A stretch of 64,000 bases of DNA from Arthrobacter sp. 260 (GCF_013116745.1 NZ_JABFOE010000004.1:184950-248949), one strand, 5' to 3'; shown: positions 1-10,923, counted from the first letter of the stretch. The notes: generated from the letters alone by a model not told the origin. A program made the numbers and translations.

Positions 1-320
1 CCTTCGATTTCCTGGTCACCGGGGATATGGTCCAGCAGGGCAAGCCCGACCCCGAGCCTTACCAGCTGGCCTTCGACGCCCTCGGCGGGGCCGACGGGGC
101 CCTGATGAAGCACCGCGTGGTGGCCATCGAAGACTCCCTTCCGGGCGCCACCTCCGCCGAAGCCGCCGGGCTGGTGGCCCTCGCCGTACCGCACATGGGC
201 CCCTTGCCCACGGATCGCGGCTGGTACGAGTGGCCCACCCTGGCAAACCGGACGGTCGCCGACCTCACCCGGTTGGTCCTCGGCCACCGCGGAGCCCCCG
301 TGGGACAGGCCGCCCTGTGA
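1..320 (+). CDS. HAD-superfamily hydrolase (3' fragment)
   Basis: The gene begins before the window, so only the last 105 codons are seen, in the frame starting at base 3. They carry the HAD motif III lysine in GKPDPEPY (visible residues 13-20) and the acidic motif IV in IEDSLPG (E43, D44), followed by the usual alpha/beta tail. This fits a subfamily IA phosphatase/phosphoglucomutase-like hydrolase, which transfers phosphate through an aspartate in motif I, located outside the window. The substrate cannot be told. The stop codon overlaps the GTG start of the next gene (GTGA), so the two are probably translationally coupled. Confidence 0.85.
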   Translation, partial: FDFLVTGDMVQQGKPDPEPYQLAFDALGGADGALMKHRVVAIEDSLPGATSAEAAGLVALAVPHMGPLPTDRGWYEWPTLANRTVADLTRLVLGHRGAPVGQAAL

Positions 321-1474
321 CCTCACCCGAACCCCAGGCGTTGCAGCGGCGCGAAGGGCTGTCGCTGGGCCGGTTGTGGGGGATCCCCATTGTGCTGGCC
401 TGGTCCTGGTTCATCATCGCCGTCTTCGTGGTGATGGTCTTCGGACCCCAGGTGGAACGCGCGTTCCCCGGGATCGGGTTCGGCGCCTACGGGGTGGCCC
501 TGAGTTACGCGCTGCTGCTCGCCGCATCAGTCCTGGTCCATGAGCTGGCCCACGCCCTGTCGGCGCGCGTCTTCGGCTGGCCGACCGCCCGCATAGTGCT
601 GAACCTCTGGGGCGGACACACGCAGTTTGAACACTTTAATGCCAGCCCCGGCCGTTCCCTGATCGTCGCGCTGGCCGGGCCTGCCGCAAACTTCCTTCTG
701 GCGCTCGGCGGCTGGCTCGCCCTCCCACTGTTCGAACCACAGTCGGTGGGGCGCTTGCTTGCCGACATCTTTGTCTGGGCCAACCTCTTGGTCGCCGTGT
801 TCAACGTGTTGCCCGGCCTTCCCCTTGACGGCGGCCGGATCGTTGAGTCGGCGGTCTGGAAGGCTACCGGCAATCAGGACAAGGGAACGGTCGCCGCGGG
901 CTGGGCTGGCCGGCTCATCGTCATCCTCCTCGTCGTTGCCGTGCTCGGCCTGCCCCTGCTGGCCGGTGGCACCCCGGACCTGACGGTCGTCATCATCGCC
1001 GCCGTGATGGGCGCGTTCCTCTGGATGGGGGCGACTGCCGCCATCCGCAACGCACAGATGCGCCTGCGCCTACCCGAGGTCAGCGCGGGACGACTGAAGC
1101 AGCCCGCTCTGAGTATCGCCGCTGGAACGACGGTGCAGGCCGTCCGCCGGCTCGTCCGGGATAACCCGGGAGCGGCGGTTGTCCTCACGGGTGCCACCGG
1201 GGTGCCCGAGGCTGTCGTGGACACCGGCGCAATGCTCAGCGTGCCCGACGACGCGGCGGACAGGACCCCGATCAATGCCGTGGCCCGGGCCCTTTCCCCT
1301 GGCGCCTACGTCCCCGAGTCGGCGCAGGGCCAGGAGCTGGTCCAGTTCCTGGCGAAACTGCCCGGCAGCGAATACGCGGTCATCGACCGCCAGGGCCGCG
1401 TCACCGGTCTGCTGCACCAGGCGACCGTCATCTCGGCGATCACCGGCAAACCCCATCCCGGCCAGCATTCCTAA
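317..1474 (+). CDS. M50 family site-2-type intramembrane zinc metalloprotease
   Basis: A 385-residue multi-spanning membrane protein. HELAH at residues 75-79 is the zinc-binding HExxH, and LPLDGG at 168-173 supplies the third zinc ligand (D171), as in site-2 proteases that cut substrates within the membrane. About five or six hydrophobic segments cover residues 20-250. The soluble C-terminal 120 residues look like a degenerate CBS-domain pair, a common M50 arrangement. The start is set at GTG 317, which overlaps the previous stop; the frame is open further upstream but that part is low-complexity and antisense-like. The position before trmI and the Pup-proteasome locus suggests a protein-quality role, but the substrate is unknown. 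Confidence 0.88.
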   Translation: MTSPEPQALQRREGLSLGRLWGIPIVLAWSWFIIAVFVVMVFGPQVERAFPGIGFGAYGVALSYALLLAASVLVHELAHALSARVFGWPTARIVLNLWGGHTQFEHFNASPGRSLIVALAGPAANFLLALGGWLALPLFEPQSVGRLLADIFVWANLLVAVFNVLPGLPLDGGRIVESAVWKATGNQDKGTVAAGWAGRLIVILLVVAVLGLPLLAGGTPDLTVVIIAAVMGAFLWMGATAAIRNAQMRLRLPEVSAGRLKQPALSIAAGTTVQAVRRLVRDNPGAAVVLTGATGVPEAVVDTGAMLSVPDDAADRTPINAVARALSPGAYVPESAQGQELVQFLAKLPGSEYAVIDRQGRVTGLLHQATVISAITGKPHPGQHS

Positions 1475-1526
1475 ACCGCCGCCGACGGCGCGCACCCACC
1501 ACCCCACGAGCTAAGGACAATCGACG

Positions 1527-2618
1527 ATGAACACCCCCGGAACCACCCCCGCGGACCACCCACCCCACGGTGCCGCCGCCCGCCGGGGCCCGTTCCGCGC
1601 GGGTGAGCGAGTACAGCTGACCGACGAGAAGGGCAGGATGAACACCATCACCCTGACCCCTGGCGGCGCGTTCCACACCCACAAGGGGTTCCTGCTGCAT
1701 GACGGGCTGATTGGTTCCCTCGAGGGCACGGTCCTCGAAAACACCAGCGGCCAGCTCTACCAGGCGCTGCGCCCGCTGCTCTCCGACTTTGTCCTGTCCA
1801 TGCCGCGCGGGGCCGCAGTGGTCTACCCCAAGGACGCGGGACAGATCATCACCATGGCGGACATCTACCCGGGGGCCCGCGTGGTCGAGGCTGGTGTCGG
1901 GTCGGGGGCGCTGTCCATCTCTCTCCTCCGGGCCGTCGGCGACGCCGGTTACCTCCACTCTTTTGAACGCCGCTCCGAATTCGCCGACATCGCTCAAGGC
2001 AACGTCGAAACAATTTTCGGCGGCCCCCACCCGGCCTGGAAAATCTCCCTGGGAGATTTCCAGGAACAAGTGGTCGAGCAGGAAGAACCGGGAAGCGTCG
2101 ACCGGGTGGTCCTCGACATGCTCGCCCCGTGGGAGTGCCTGGACGCCGTCGCCACGGTGCTCGCCCCCGGCGGTGTCTGGATCAGCTACGTGGCCACCGT
2201 GACCCAGCTGTCCCGGACGGCTGAAGCGATCCGGGCTGACGGCCGGTTCACCGAACCGGACGGCTGGGAGTCGATGGTGCGCGGCTGGCACCTTGAAGGA
2301 CTCGCTGTGCGGCCCGATCACCGGATGGTGGCACACACCGGCTTCCTGCTGATCACCCGCCGCCTGGCACACGGGGTCACCGGCCTGACCACCAAGCGGC
2401 GTCCCTCCAAAACCGATTTCAGCGCCGAGGACCTCAACGCCTGGACCCCGCAGGCGGTCGGCGAACGTGAGGTCTCCGACAAGCGGCTGCGGAGGGTCGC
2501 CCGTGACGCCAGTTCCACCATCCAGCGCGGCGCACTGCCAGCCGACGAGGCCCAGGCCCGCCGCGACCAGGTCGCAGCCGACAACCTGCGGACGCCGGAC
2601 GAGCCTTCCGGCCAGTAG
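1527..2618 (+). CDS. trmI: tRNA (adenine-N1)-methyltransferase, m1A58
   Basis: A 363-residue class I SAM-dependent methyltransferase. The SAM loop [10 protein letters not shown] lies at 121-130, after an N-terminal beta domain rich in [13 protein letters not shown] sequence typical of TrmI. The homotetrameric enzyme makes 1-methyladenosine at position 58 of the T-loop of tRNAs. Length and order agree with the actinobacterial enzyme, which usually sits immediately upstream of the Arc/Mpa gene, as here. The extra 80 residues at the C-terminus are charged and probably disordered. ATG 1527 is chosen with a weak AAGGA about 10 bases upstream. Confidence 0.9.
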   Translation: MNTPGTTPADHPPHGAAARRGPFRAGERVQLTDEKGRMNTITLTPGGAFHTHKGFLLHDGLIGSLEGTVLENTSGQLYQALRPLLSDFVLSMPRGAAVVYPKDAGQIITMADIYPGARVVEAGVGSGALSISLLRAVGDAGYLHSFERRSEFADIAQGNVETIFGGPHPAWKISLGDFQEQVVEQEEPGSVDRVVLDMLAPWECLDAVATVLAPGGVWISYVATVTQLSRTAEAIRADGRFTEPDGWESMVRGWHLEGLAVRPDHRMVAHTGFLLITRRLAHGVTGLTTKRRPSKTDFSAEDLNAWTPQAVGEREVSDKRLRRVARDASSTIQRGALPADEAQARRDQVAADNLRTPDEPSGQ

Positions 2619-2715
2619 CCGACGCCCCTCATGCAGCCGACTTTCAGGTATTACCCGGCGCTCTGCGCTATGGTCGAAGGAGAGCAATAACCAAGCACTG
2701 AAGGTGGCGATACGC

Positions 2716-4485
2716 ATGGCTGACTTCGAGAACGTTGATCCAACGGAACCATCGGCTGGCGAAGCGCATCAGGCCGGTGCGGCGGCCAGCCAGCTGGCGG
2801 CGACCCAGCGCCAGTTGAACGTCCTGCGGGACCGGTTGCGCAACATCGACCGGCAGCTCGCGTCCGCGGCCCAGAACAACACCAAACTGGTGGCCGCTCT
2901 CGAAACCGCGCGGGCCGAGATCGTGCGGCTCAAGGGCGCCCTCGAGAATGAGGGGGCCACACCGTTCAGCTTCGGCACGATCATCCAGATCAATGCCCAG
3001 CGGGCTACGGAGCCGGGGTCAACGGCGGCGGCCACCTCCCAGGAGAGCGCCGACATCCTGCAGTCCGGCAGGAAACTCCGGGTCGCCGTGAGCCCCCTGA
3101 TCAACCTGGCGCAGCTGATGCCCGGCCAGGAGGTGCTGCTGAACGAATCCCTCACCATCGTCGCAGGCCTGGCCTTCGAGCGGGCCGGCGAACTGGTGAC
3201 TGTCAAGGAACTGCTGGGCTCCGACCGTGCCCTCGTCATCGGACGCGCCGACGAGGAGCGGGTGGTTCGGCTGAACGGGCCCCTCCAGGCGGAGCGGATC
3301 CGCGTCGGCGACGCCCTCTCTGTCGACAACCGGTCCGGGTATGCGCTGGAGAAAATCCCGCGCAGCGAAGTGGAAAACCTGGTCCTCGAAGAGGTACCGG
3401 ACATCGCCTACGAGGACATTGGCGGCCTCGGCCCCCAGATTGAACAGATCCGTGACGCCGTCGAACTACCGTTCCTGCACCCGGACCTGTACCGGGAACA
3501 CGGGCTGAAAGCCCCGAAGGGGATCCTGCTGTACGGCCCGCCGGGCTGCGGCAAGACCCTCATCGCCAAGGCGGTAGCGAACTCCCTGGCCGCACGGGTG
3601 ATGGAACGGACCGGGTCCAGCGAAACCCGGAGCTACTTCCTGAACATCAAGGGCCCGGAGCTGCTGGACAAGTATGTCGGTGAAACGGAACGCCACATCC
3701 GGCTGATCTTCGCCCGCGCCCGCGAGAAGGCGTCGGACGGCAGCCCTGTCGTGGTGTTCTTCGACGAGATGGACTCCCTCTTTAGGACCCGGGGCACCGG
3801 CGTGTCCTCCGACGTCGAGACCACCATCGTTCCGCAGTTGCTCAGCGAGATCGACGGCGTCGAGAAGCTGGAGAACGTCATTGTGATCGGTGCGTCCAAC
3901 CGGGAAGACATGATCGACCCGGCGATTCTCCGGCCCGGCCGGCTGGACGTGAAGATCAAGATCCACCGCCCCGACGCGGAGGGAGCTGCAGAGATTTTCG
4001 GCAAGTACATCACCGAGAATCTGCCCCTGCACGCCGACGACCTGGGCGAGCACGGCGGCAGCCGTGCCGCCACGGTACAGGCAATCATCCGGCGCACTGT
4101 CGAGAAAATGTACTCCACCGAGAAATCGAATGAATATCTTGAGGTGACCTACGCCAACGGGGACACCGAGATGCTCTACTTCAAGGATTTCAACTCGGGG
4201 GCTGTCATCCAGAATGTGGTCGACCGGGCGAAGAAATACGCGATCAAGGACCTGCTGCTGGACAACCAGAAGGGTCTGCGGATCGAGCATTTCCTGCGCG
4301 CCGTCGTCGACGAATTCCGCGAGCACGAGGATCTTCCCAACACCACCAACCCGGACGACTGGGCGCGGATCTCCGGGAAGAAGGGGGAGCGGATCACCTA
4401 TATCCGCACCATCGTGCAGGGCAAGGCGGGCCAGGAACCTGGGAAGACCATCGAAACCACTGCCAACACCGGACAGTATCTGTGA
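2716..4485 (+). CDS. arc: Proteasome-associated AAA+ ATPase ARC/Mpa
   Basis: A 589-residue ring ATPase that captures pupylated proteins, unfolds them and feeds them to the 20S proteasome. An N-terminal coiled coil (about residues 25-75) binds Pup, followed by OB-fold interdomains (about 95-230). The AAA module has Walker A GPPGCGKT at 274-281 and Walker B FFDEMD with D350/E351. The chain ends in GQYL, the penultimate-Tyr motif that docks on the proteasome alpha ring. The start is ATG 2716, preceded by GAAGGTGG; the frame is open upstream only as read-through of the trmI 3' end. The last bases overlap the dop GTG start (GTGA), so the genes are coupled. Confidence 0.97.
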   Translation: MADFENVDPTEPSAGEAHQAGAAASQLAATQRQLNVLRDRLRNIDRQLASAAQNNTKLVAALETARAEIVRLKGALENEGATPFSFGTIIQINAQRATEPGSTAAATSQESADILQSGRKLRVAVSPLINLAQLMPGQEVLLNESLTIVAGLAFERAGELVTVKELLGSDRALVIGRADEERVVRLNGPLQAERIRVGDALSVDNRSGYALEKIPRSEVENLVLEEVPDIAYEDIGGLGPQIEQIRDAVELPFLHPDLYREHGLKAPKGILLYGPPGCGKTLIAKAVANSLAARVMERTGSSETRSYFLNIKGPELLDKYVGETERHIRLIFARAREKASDGSPVVVFFDEMDSLFRTRGTGVSSDVETTIVPQLLSEIDGVEKLENVIVIGASNREDMIDPAILRPGRLDVKIKIHRPDAEGAAEIFGKYITENLPLHADDLGEHGGSRAATVQAIIRRTVEKMYSTEKSNEYLEVTYANGDTEMLYFKDFNSGAVIQNVVDRAKKYAIKDLLLDNQKGLRIEHFLRAVVDEFREHEDLPNTTNPDDWARISGKKGERITYIRTIVQGKAGQEPGKTIETTANTGQYL

Positions 4486-6137
4486 CACCAGCCGGACCGC
4501 CGACCGATCCCTCTGTCCTCGACCCTGAACGGTTCTCCGCCCACCGCGTGATGGGCACCGAAACCGAGTACGGCATCATCGCCCCGTCCATCCCGGACGC
4601 GAACGCCACCATCCTGTCCTCGCAGGTGGTCAACGCGTACGCAGCGACCCTCCGCGAAGGTCTCGGCAACCTGGCGGGCACCCGGTGGGACTACACCGAC
4701 GAGGCCCCGCTGGCGGACGCGCGGGGTTGGCACCAGGCCCGGCACTCAGCCGATCCGTCCCAGCTGACCGACACCCCACCGGTCCTGACCGCTGAACAGG
4801 TCGCCATGGTGGACCCGCCGCTCGACGACGTCGGCCCCCTGGACTCCGCGGTGCTGATGAATCTGGTGCTGAACAATGGTGCCCGGCTCTACGTCGACCA
4901 CGCACACCCCGAATACTCGTCTCCGGAAGTGACCAACCCCCTGGACGCGGTCCTCTGGGACCGTGCCGGCGACGCCGTCGCCCTGACGGCGATGCGGCGG
5001 ATCGCCGCCACCCCGGGCTTCGCCCCCGTCCACCTGTACAAGAACAACACCGACAACAAGAGCGTGTCCTACGGCTCGCACGAGAACTACCTGGTGCCCC
5101 GCAGTGTCCCGTTCCACCACCTCGCCGCGGTACTGATCCCGTTCTTCGTCACGCGACAGACCCTCTGCGGGTCAGGCCGGGTCGGTATCGGGGCGTTCAA
5201 CCAGGCACCCGGGTTCCAGCTCAGCCAGCGGGCCGACTTCTTCGAAAACGAGATCGGGCTGGAAACCACAGTCCGGCGTCCCATCATCAATACCCGGGAC
5301 GAGCCGCACGCCGTAGCAGAAAAATACCGGCGCCTGCACGTGATCATTGGGGACGCGAACCTCAGCGAGACGTCCAACTACCTCAAGATGGGGACCACGT
5401 CGCTGGTGCTGTCCCTGATTGACCGGCAGAATGCCCCGGTCCCGGAAATCCACGATCCGGTCCGCGAACTGCAGGCGGTCAGTCACGATCCCACCCTGAA
5501 GCACCGCGTCAGGCTGGTGGATGGCCGCTCGGTGACAGCACTGGATGTGCAGGAAATGTACCTCGACGCCTGCCTCCGCGAGTCCGACCGGCAGGGCGGC
5601 ACCGACCCGCAAAGCGCAGATCTGCTGCACCGGTGGGGGTCGTTGATCGATGTGCTGCGTGGAAACCCCCTCGACGCGGCAGGGCAGCTCGACTGGGTGG
5701 CGAAACTCAAGGTCCTCGAGGCGTACCGGAGTCGCGACGGGATGGCGTGGGACGACCCGCGGCTGGCCCTGGTGGACCTCCAGTACTCGGACCTGCGACC
5801 GGAGAAGAGCATCTACCACCGATTGTCAGCGAGGGGTGACATCGACCGGCTGGTCAACGACGAGCAGGTCTCCGCCGCCGTCTCGAACCCACCGGAGGAC
5901 ACCCGGGCCTACTTCAGGGGGCACTGCATCAGCAGCTTCCCGCGGGAGGTGGTGGGTGCCAGCTGGGATTCAATCATCTTTGAACTCCCCTCCCAGCGGC
6001 GCCTGCAACGGATCCAGACCCGGGAACCACTGCGGGGCACCGCCGCGCTGACCAGGGAATTGTTCGCCGCGTCGGCTGACGCGGAAGAATTTGTTTCGCG
6101 GCTATTGAGCAGGCCACAATCCAACATGGCACCATAG
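4482..6137 (+). CDS. dop: Depupylase/deamidase of Pup
   Basis: Carboxylate-amine ligase-fold enzyme that deamidates the C-terminal Gln of Pup to Glu and removes Pup from substrates. The N-terminal GTETEYGI carries the Mg-ATP-binding glutamates, and [18 protein letters not shown] is the signature shared with PafA. The 551-residue form from GTG 4482 overlaps arc by four bases. ATG 4551 (528 residues) would begin directly at the conserved MGTETEYG and is the alternative, since many Dop proteins begin there. This copy is distinguished from PafA by its insertion between the first strands (the Dop loop) and by its position before pup. Confidence 0.96.
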   Translation: MTPAGPPTDPSVLDPERFSAHRVMGTETEYGIIAPSIPDANATILSSQVVNAYAATLREGLGNLAGTRWDYTDEAPLADARGWHQARHSADPSQLTDTPPVLTAEQVAMVDPPLDDVGPLDSAVLMNLVLNNGARLYVDHAHPEYSSPEVTNPLDAVLWDRAGDAVALTAMRRIAATPGFAPVHLYKNNTDNKSVSYGSHENYLVPRSVPFHHLAAVLIPFFVTRQTLCGSGRVGIGAFNQAPGFQLSQRADFFENEIGLETTVRRPIINTRDEPHAVAEKYRRLHVIIGDANLSETSNYLKMGTTSLVLSLIDRQNAPVPEIHDPVRELQAVSHDPTLKHRVRLVDGRSVTALDVQEMYLDACLRESDRQGGTDPQSADLLHRWGSLIDVLRGNPLDAAGQLDWVAKLKVLEAYRSRDGMAWDDPRLALVDLQYSDLRPEKSIYHRLSARGDIDRLVNDEQVSAAVSNPPEDTRAYFRGHCISSFPREVVGASWDSIIFELPSQRRLQRIQTREPLRGTAALTRELFAASADAEEFVSRLLSRPQSNMAP

Positions 6138-6174
6138 AGTTCACTAGGTATTGCGCATCACATCCTCAGCAATG

Positions 6175-6179
6175 AAAGG
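6175..6179 (+). promoter_or_regulatory. Ribosome binding site deciding the pup start
   Basis: AAAGG ends eight bases before ATG 6188. An in-frame GTG at 6179 lies within this site, so the ATG is the true start and Pup has 71 residues. Confidence 0.75.
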
Positions 6180-6187
6180 TGCCAGCC

Positions 6188-6403
6188 ATGGCTACACAGG
6201 ACCGCAGAAACACCGGGTCACGCCCCGCGGAACAGGACGAGGAACAGGACACCGGAGTTCCCGACACTTCAGGGGCACCCGAGGGCGGAACACCCACGGC
6301 ACAAACCCAGGGCGTCGACGACCTGCTGGATGAAATCGACGGGGTCCTCGAATCCAACGCCGAGGAATTCGTCCGCGGATTCGTCCAGAAGGGCGGGCAG
6401 TAA
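6188..6403 (+). CDS. pup: Prokaryotic ubiquitin-like protein Pup
   Basis: A 71-residue, acidic, intrinsically disordered tag. The N-terminal half is rich in Gln, Glu, Gly and Thr. The C-terminal half ([16 protein letters not shown]) is the helix that zips onto the Arc coiled coil. The chain ends in GGQ, so it is made as inactive Pup-Gln and needs Dop before PafA can ligate it to substrate lysines. It lies 50 bases after dop and 5 bases before prcB, inside one operon. The length is slightly above the mycobacterial 64 residues because of a longer disordered N-terminus. Confidence 0.98.
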   Translation: MATQDRRNTGSRPAEQDEEQDTGVPDTSGAPEGGTPTAQTQGVDDLLDEIDGVLESNAEEFVRGFVQKGGQ

Positions 6404-6408
6404 CCTCC

Positions 6409-7233
6409 ATGAAGTTAGAGGACGCCACCGCGTCGATCGGCCGTGCCGCCTCCACCTCGTTCAGCGGGTACCTCGGGGCGAACCATCCGGAACTGCTGCC
6501 CTCCAGCCGCTCCGCCGGGGGACTCACCCCGGCCAGCGCCCCCACGGTCGCGCCGCATGCCACCACGATCGTGTCGATGACCTACGCAGGCGGCGTCCTC
6601 ATGGCTGGTGACCGGCGGGCGACGATGGGTAACATCATCGCCAGCCGGCACATCGAGAAGGTTTTCCCCGCTGACATGTACTCGGTATTAGGAATCGCCG
6701 GGAGCGCCGGCATAGCCCTCGACATCATGCGTCTCTTCCAGGTGGAGCTGGAACACTACGAGAAGATCGAGGGCGACCTGATGAGCCTCGACGGCAAGGC
6801 CAACCGGTTGGCCGCGATGATCCGGGCAAACCTGCCGCTGGCACTCCAGGGCCTCGCCGTGGTCCCCCTGTTCGCCGGATTCGACACCGCCCAGCGGGTC
6901 GGCCGGCTGTTCTCCTACGACGTGACCGGTGGCCGTTACGAGGAACAGGAACACCACAGTGTCGGATCCGGCGCCGCCTTCGCCCGCGGTGCACTGAAGA
7001 AGCTGTGGAAACCGAACCTTGACGAGGACCGCGCGGTACGGGTGGCAGTGGAGTCGCTCTACGACGCGGCAGACGACGATTCCGCGACGGGCGGTCCCGA
7101 TGTGGTCCGCCAGCTGTGGCCGGTGGTCTACACGGCGAACAGCGCAGGCGCCCGCCGGGTACCGGAGCGGGAACTGGCCCTGGCCGCCGCCCAGGTGATT
7201 GACTCACGGTCCGTGGCGGGCCGGGAGGCATGA
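6409..7233 (+). CDS. prcB: 20S proteasome beta subunit (proteolytic)
   Basis: A 274-residue precursor of an N-terminal nucleophile hydrolase. The propeptide ends at ...APHA and the mature chain begins with Thr52 ([17 protein letters not shown]), the catalytic nucleophile exposed by autocleavage. The conserved AGDRRAT with Asp and Arg near the active site, and the later GSGAAFARG loop, are present. It assembles with PrcA as an alpha7-beta7-beta7-alpha7 barrel. Only 5 bases separate it from pup and there is no strong Shine-Dalgarno, so coupling to pup translation is likely. Its ATGA overlaps the prcA start. Confidence 0.97.
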   Translation: MKLEDATASIGRAASTSFSGYLGANHPELLPSSRSAGGLTPASAPTVAPHATTIVSMTYAGGVLMAGDRRATMGNIIASRHIEKVFPADMYSVLGIAGSAGIALDIMRLFQVELEHYEKIEGDLMSLDGKANRLAAMIRANLPLALQGLAVVPLFAGFDTAQRVGRLFSYDVTGGRYEEQEHHSVGSGAAFARGALKKLWKPNLDEDRAVRVAVESLYDAADDDSATGGPDVVRQLWPVVYTANSAGARRVPERELALAAAQVIDSRSVAGREA

Positions 7234-7973
7234 GCATGACCCAACAGTTCTATGTGTCTCCTGAGCAGCTCACCCGGGACCGCGCCGACTTCGCCCGGAA
7301 GGGAATCGCCCGCGGCCGTTCGGTGGTGGTGCTGAGCTGCCGGGACGGGATCGCGCTGGTTGCAGAGAATCCCTCACCGTCGCTGCACAAGGTCGGCGAG
7401 ATCTATGACCGGATCGCTTTCGCCGCCGTCGGGAAATACAACGAGTTCGAGAGCCTGCGGCAGGCAGGGGTCCGCTACGCCGACGTGCGGGGCTACTCCT
7501 ACGACCGCGGCGACGTGACGGCCCGTGGGCTGGCCAGCGTCTACGCGCAGAGTCTGGGCGCCGTGTTCACCGCCGACAGCAAACCCTTCGAAGTGGAACT
7601 TGCCGTTGCCGAGGTGGGTTCCCACCCCGACTCGGACCACCTGTACCGGCTGACCTTCGACGGGTCGATCGCCGACGAACAACGGTTCATCGTGATGGGT
7701 GGACAGGCAGACGCCGTGGTGGACGCACTCTCGAGCCGCTGGGACGCCGACCATGACTTCGGCGAAGCGGTGAGGACGGCCGTCGATGCCCTGCGTAACG
7801 ACGGTGGAGGCGCCGTCGGGGGCGTCAGCGAACCCCGGGTCCGCCTGGACGCCGGCGCCCTGGAGGTCGCAGTCCTGGACCGTGACCCGCTGACCACCCG
7901 CGGTGCGCGGCGTGCGTTCCGACGGTTCCTCCCAGCTGAAGTCGCCACCATGCTCGAAGGGACGCAGCACTGA
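7230..7973 (+). CDS. prcA: 20S proteasome alpha subunit
   Basis: A 247-residue alpha-type subunit forming the outer gated rings of the proteasome. The N-terminal [18 protein letters not shown] is the gating/assembly segment, and the chain lacks the N-terminal catalytic threonine. [20 protein letters not shown] and the [10 protein letters not shown] helix match actinobacterial PrcA. The start ATG 7230 overlaps the prcB stop (ATGA); a second ATG at 7236 is also possible. The stop overlaps the pafA start by one base (TGATG). The pocket between alpha subunits is where the Arc C-terminal GQYL tail docks. Confidence 0.96.
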   Translation: MSMTQQFYVSPEQLTRDRADFARKGIARGRSVVVLSCRDGIALVAENPSPSLHKVGEIYDRIAFAAVGKYNEFESLRQAGVRYADVRGYSYDRGDVTARGLASVYAQSLGAVFTADSKPFEVELAVAEVGSHPDSDHLYRLTFDGSIADEQRFIVMGGQADAVVDALSSRWDADHDFGEAVRTAVDALRNDGGGAVGGVSEPRVRLDAGALEVAVLDRDPLTTRGARRAFRRFLPAEVATMLEGTQH

Positions 7974-9334
7974 TGGACCGCAGGATCTTCGGCATTGAAA
8001 CCGAGTTCGGGATCGCCTATTCCGGGCCGAACTCCCGTCCCCTCTCACCCGAGGAGGTGGCCCGCTACCTGTTCCGTAAAGTGGTCAGCTGGGGGAGGTC
8101 CTCCAACGTTTTCCTCACCAACGGGTCCCGGCTGTACCTCGACGTCGGTTCACACCCCGAGTACGCGACCGCCGAGTGCGACGACGTCGCCCAACTGATC
8201 GCCCATGACCGGGCGGGGGAGCTGATCCTTGAGGACCTCGTCGCCGAGGCACAACGGCGGTTGGCCCACGAAGGGTACGACGGGCGGGTGTACCTGTTCA
8301 AGAACAACACCGACTCCGCAGGGAACTCCTATGGCAGCCACGAGAACTACCTCATTCCCCGGAAGCTGGAGTTCAGCCGCCTGGCCGACATTCTGATCCC
8401 GTTCCTGGTCACCCGGCAACTGCTGGTCGGGGCCGGAAAGGTCCTCAAGACACAGACCGGCGCCATCTACGCCTTCTCGCAGCGCGCCGACCACATCTGG
8501 GAGGGTGTCTCCTCCGCGACCACCCGGTCACGGCCCATCATCAACACCCGGGACGAACCCCACGCCGACGCCGAGTACTATCGCCGGCTCCACGTGATCG
8601 CCGGGGACTCGAACATGTCCGAAACCACCGCCATGCTCAAGGTGGGGTCGGTGGACCTGATCCTGCGGATGATCGAGGCGGGCGTCATCATGAAGGACTT
8701 CCGGCTGGAAAACCCGATTCGCAGCATCAGGGAAATCTCCCACGACCTCACCGGCAAACAACCGCTCAAACTGGCCAGCGGCCGCCGCATCTCTGCGCTT
8801 GAAATGCAGCGGGAGTACCTGTCCCGGGTCCGCCAGTTTGTCGACACGAATGGCGCCCACACCCCTCACGTCGAGCGGATCCTTGAACTGTGGGGCCGCA
8901 CCCTGGACGCCGTTGACACCGGGGACCACTGGCTCGTCGACCGCGAAATCGACTGGGCCATCAAGAAGAAGTTGATCGACAGTTACCGCGGCCGCCACGG
9001 GCTGGGGCTCGAATCGGCGCGGGTGGCGCAACTCGACCTCACCTACCACGACATTTCCCGGGAACGCGGCCTGTACTTCCTGCTCCAGCAGCGCGGAGAA
9101 ACTGACCGGGTGGTGGACGACGTCGACATCAAGAACGCGGTGGACATCCCACCCCAGACCACCCGGGCGCGTCTGCGGGGCGAGTTTGTGCGGCGCGCCA
9201 AGGAAGCCAACCGGGACTTCACCGTCGACTGGGTGCACCTCAAACTCAACGACCGCGCCCAGCAGACGATCCTCTGCAAGGACCCGTTCCAGTCGGTCGA
9301 CGAACGGGTCGAAGCGCTGCTCGCGCAGCTGTGA
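7973..9334 (+). CDS. pafA: Pup-protein ligase PafA
   Basis: A 453-residue ligase that phosphorylates the C-terminal Glu of Pup and joins it by an isopeptide bond to substrate lysines. [14 protein letters not shown] at residues 4-17 has the Mg/ATP glutamates, and [19 protein letters not shown] is the family signature. The length matches mycobacterial PafA (452). Compared with Dop in the same locus it lacks the Dop-loop insertion. Unlike the mycobacterial layout, where pafA is some genes away from prcBA, here it is directly coupled to prcA by a one-base overlap, so all six core genes form one transcription unit. Confidence 0.97.
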   Translation: MDRRIFGIETEFGIAYSGPNSRPLSPEEVARYLFRKVVSWGRSSNVFLTNGSRLYLDVGSHPEYATAECDDVAQLIAHDRAGELILEDLVAEAQRRLAHEGYDGRVYLFKNNTDSAGNSYGSHENYLIPRKLEFSRLADILIPFLVTRQLLVGAGKVLKTQTGAIYAFSQRADHIWEGVSSATTRSRPIINTRDEPHADAEYYRRLHVIAGDSNMSETTAMLKVGSVDLILRMIEAGVIMKDFRLENPIRSIREISHDLTGKQPLKLASGRRISALEMQREYLSRVRQFVDTNGAHTPHVERILELWGRTLDAVDTGDHWLVDREIDWAIKKKLIDSYRGRHGLGLESARVAQLDLTYHDISRERGLYFLLQQRGETDRVVDDVDIKNAVDIPPQTTRARLRGEFVRRAKEANRDFTVDWVHLKLNDRAQQTILCKDPFQSVDERVEALLAQL

Positions 9335-9394
9335 ATACGCAGGGAAACTGCCGGAGGAACAGGTGCGCGGGAGAAACCTCAGTTGCTCAACCGT

Positions 9395-9400
9395 TAGGCT
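9395..9400 (+). promoter_or_regulatory. Candidate -10 box for the FKBP pair
   Basis: TAGGCT, the same -10 type found before other genes in this window, lies 80 bases before the first FKBP gene in the 146-base gap after pafA. No convincing -35 hexamer is visible. Confidence 0.35.
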
Positions 9401-9480
9401 GGTGAGGTTCATTCATCAGTTACGGCCCGTCTGTCGCGGCCGGATGGCATGCACCACCGATCAACAGTGAAAGAAGCACC

Positions 9481-10416
9481 GTGCGAAAAGCTCTCACCCT
9501 GACTCTGCCCCTCCTGCTTGCGCTGACTGCCTGTGGTGGTGACGCTGGCTCCGATGGCCCTGGGGGGAAGACCGCCGGGGACGCCGCGATCCTGGAATCC
9601 GTTCGCGTTGACGGCGGCACCGATGAGGAAGCCCCCGAGGTAACCTTCGAGTCGCCTCTGGAGGTCACCGGCCCCGCAGCCGCAGCCATCACCACCGGCG
9701 AGGGCGAACCCATCGCCGACGGCGACCGCGTCTCGTTCCACCTGGTGGGGCTCAACGCCGAGGACGGCTCAGTGCTCGGAGACACCTACTCCGCCGGCCA
9801 GCCGCAGACCCTCGACCTGACTGAGCAGCTCCAGGAGGTTGACCCGGAGCTGTACGAGGTGCTGCTGGGCACCCCCATCGGCTCTCAGATCGCCTACACC
9901 ACAGTCCTTGAGGGTCAGGACCCGCAGCAGCTGATCGTCATGCGCGTGCTGAGTGCCGAAGAGGCACCCCCCGTTCCCGAGGTCCTCAGCCCCGAAGCGG
10001 TTGAGGAACTCGACGCCGACGGCCAGCTGCCCACGTTCACCTTCGACGACGACGACGCGCCGGTCATTGAGATCCCCGACAATGAGCCCTCTGACGACCT
10101 GGTCATCAAGGTTCTTGAGGCCGGCGACGGCGAAGTGGTCACCGAGGCCGACACCATCGCCGCCAACTACGCTGGCTGGCGCTGGGAAGACGGAGAGCAG
10201 TTCGACTCCAGCTACCCCGGCGGCGAGCCCGTCGAGTTCCCCCTGACCGGCGTCATCGAAGGCTGGACCAAGGGCCTCGCCGGCCAGACCGTGGGCAGCA
10301 AGGTGCTGCTGGTCATCCCCGCCCCCATGGGCTACGGCGACCCGGCACCCGAGGGACGCCCGTCCGGCACCCTCGCGTTCTATGTAGAAATCGTCGAGAA
10401 GGTCGCCGCCGAATAG
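9481..10416 (+). CDS. FKBP-type peptidyl-prolyl isomerase lipoprotein, tandem domains
   Basis: A 311-residue exported lipoprotein. The signal sequence ends in the lipobox LTAC (Cys18), so it would be anchored outside the membrane. Residues about 80-150 form a degenerate FKBP-like domain. Residues about 200-310 form a canonical one with EQFDSSY, GVIEGWTKGL and MGYGDPAP motifs. It probably catalyses proline isomerisation in secreted proteins. The start is GTG 9481 after GAAAGAAG. The second FKBP gene follows after 39 bases. Placement between pafA and pafBC is a synteny feature I associate with Micrococcales; a functional link to pupylation is not shown. Confidence 0.9.
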   Translation: MRKALTLTLPLLLALTACGGDAGSDGPGGKTAGDAAILESVRVDGGTDEEAPEVTFESPLEVTGPAAAAITTGEGEPIADGDRVSFHLVGLNAEDGSVLGDTYSAGQPQTLDLTEQLQEVDPELYEVLLGTPIGSQIAYTTVLEGQDPQQLIVMRVLSAEEAPPVPEVLSPEAVEELDADGQLPTFTFDDDDAPVIEIPDNEPSDDLVIKVLEAGDGEVVTEADTIAANYAGWRWEDGEQFDSSYPGGEPVEFPLTGVIEGWTKGLAGQTVGSKVLLVIPAPMGYGDPAPEGRPSGTLAFYVEIVEKVAAE

Positions 10417-10455
10417 TTTCGGCGACACCTGTTCACCACCATCTCAAGGAGAAAT

Positions 10456-10851
10456 ATGTCTATCGGATCAAACGGAACCGACCGCACCAAGCCGGAGATC
10501 GAATTCCCCGGCACCGAAGTCCCCACCGAACTGGTCATCTCTGACCTGATCGAGGGCTCCGGCGACGAGGCCAAGGCCGGGGACACCGTCTCCGCCCACT
10601 ACGTGGGTGTCGCCTTCTCCACCGGGGAAGAGTTCGACTCCTCCTGGAACCGGGGTGCACCGCTGGACTTCAAGGTGGGCATCGGCCAGGTCATCCAGGG
10701 TTGGGACCAGGGCCTGCTCGGCATGAAGGTCGGCGGACGTCGCCGGCTGGAAATCCCGGCGAACCTCGCCTACGGTGACCGCGGCGCGGGTGGGGCAATC
10801 GCTCCCGGCGAATCGCTGATCTTCGTGGTCGACCTGATGGGCCTGCGCTAA
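10456..10851 (+). CDS. FKBP-type peptidyl-prolyl cis-trans isomerase (cytosolic)
   Basis: A 131-residue single-domain FKBP without a signal peptide. Active-site landmarks are VSAHYVG, EEFDSSWNRG, GQVIQGWDQGLLGMKVGG and YGDRGAGG, all intact, so the protein should be active in proline isomerisation of cytosolic clients. The ATG is preceded by AAGGAGA. It is the last gene before a strong hairpin terminator (10869-10901), so with the lipoprotein FKBP it makes a two-gene unit. Confidence 0.93.
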   Translation: MSIGSNGTDRTKPEIEFPGTEVPTELVISDLIEGSGDEAKAGDTVSAHYVGVAFSTGEEFDSSWNRGAPLDFKVGIGQVIQGWDQGLLGMKVGGRRRLEIPANLAYGDRGAGGAIAPGESLIFVVDLMGLR

Positions 10852-10868
10852 CCGCAGTACTGTTCGAC

Positions 10869-10901
10869 CGATGGCCGGGGCACAGTGTGCCCCGGCCATC
10901 G
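10869..10901 (+). terminator. Hairpin terminator after the FKBP pair
   Basis: Perfect 14-bp stem (CGATGGCCGGGGCA with TGCCCCGGCCATCG) around a 5-base loop. It is followed by TCTTGC rather than a long T run. It separates the FKBP unit from pafBC. Confidence 0.8.
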
Positions 10902-10910
10902 TCTTGCAGG

Positions 10911-10916
10911 TACTCT
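10911..10916 (+). promoter_or_regulatory. -10 box of pafBC (leaderless)
   Basis: TACTCT ends 7 bases before GTG 10924. That spacing would put the transcription start at or next to the start codon. There is no Shine-Dalgarno. Confidence 0.5.
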
Positions 10917-10923
10917 TGCCAAC

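Noticed and set aside
6188..6403. Pup ending in GGQ as an anomaly
   Set aside because: Pup-Gln is the ordinary form in many Actinobacteria and matches the presence of Dop.
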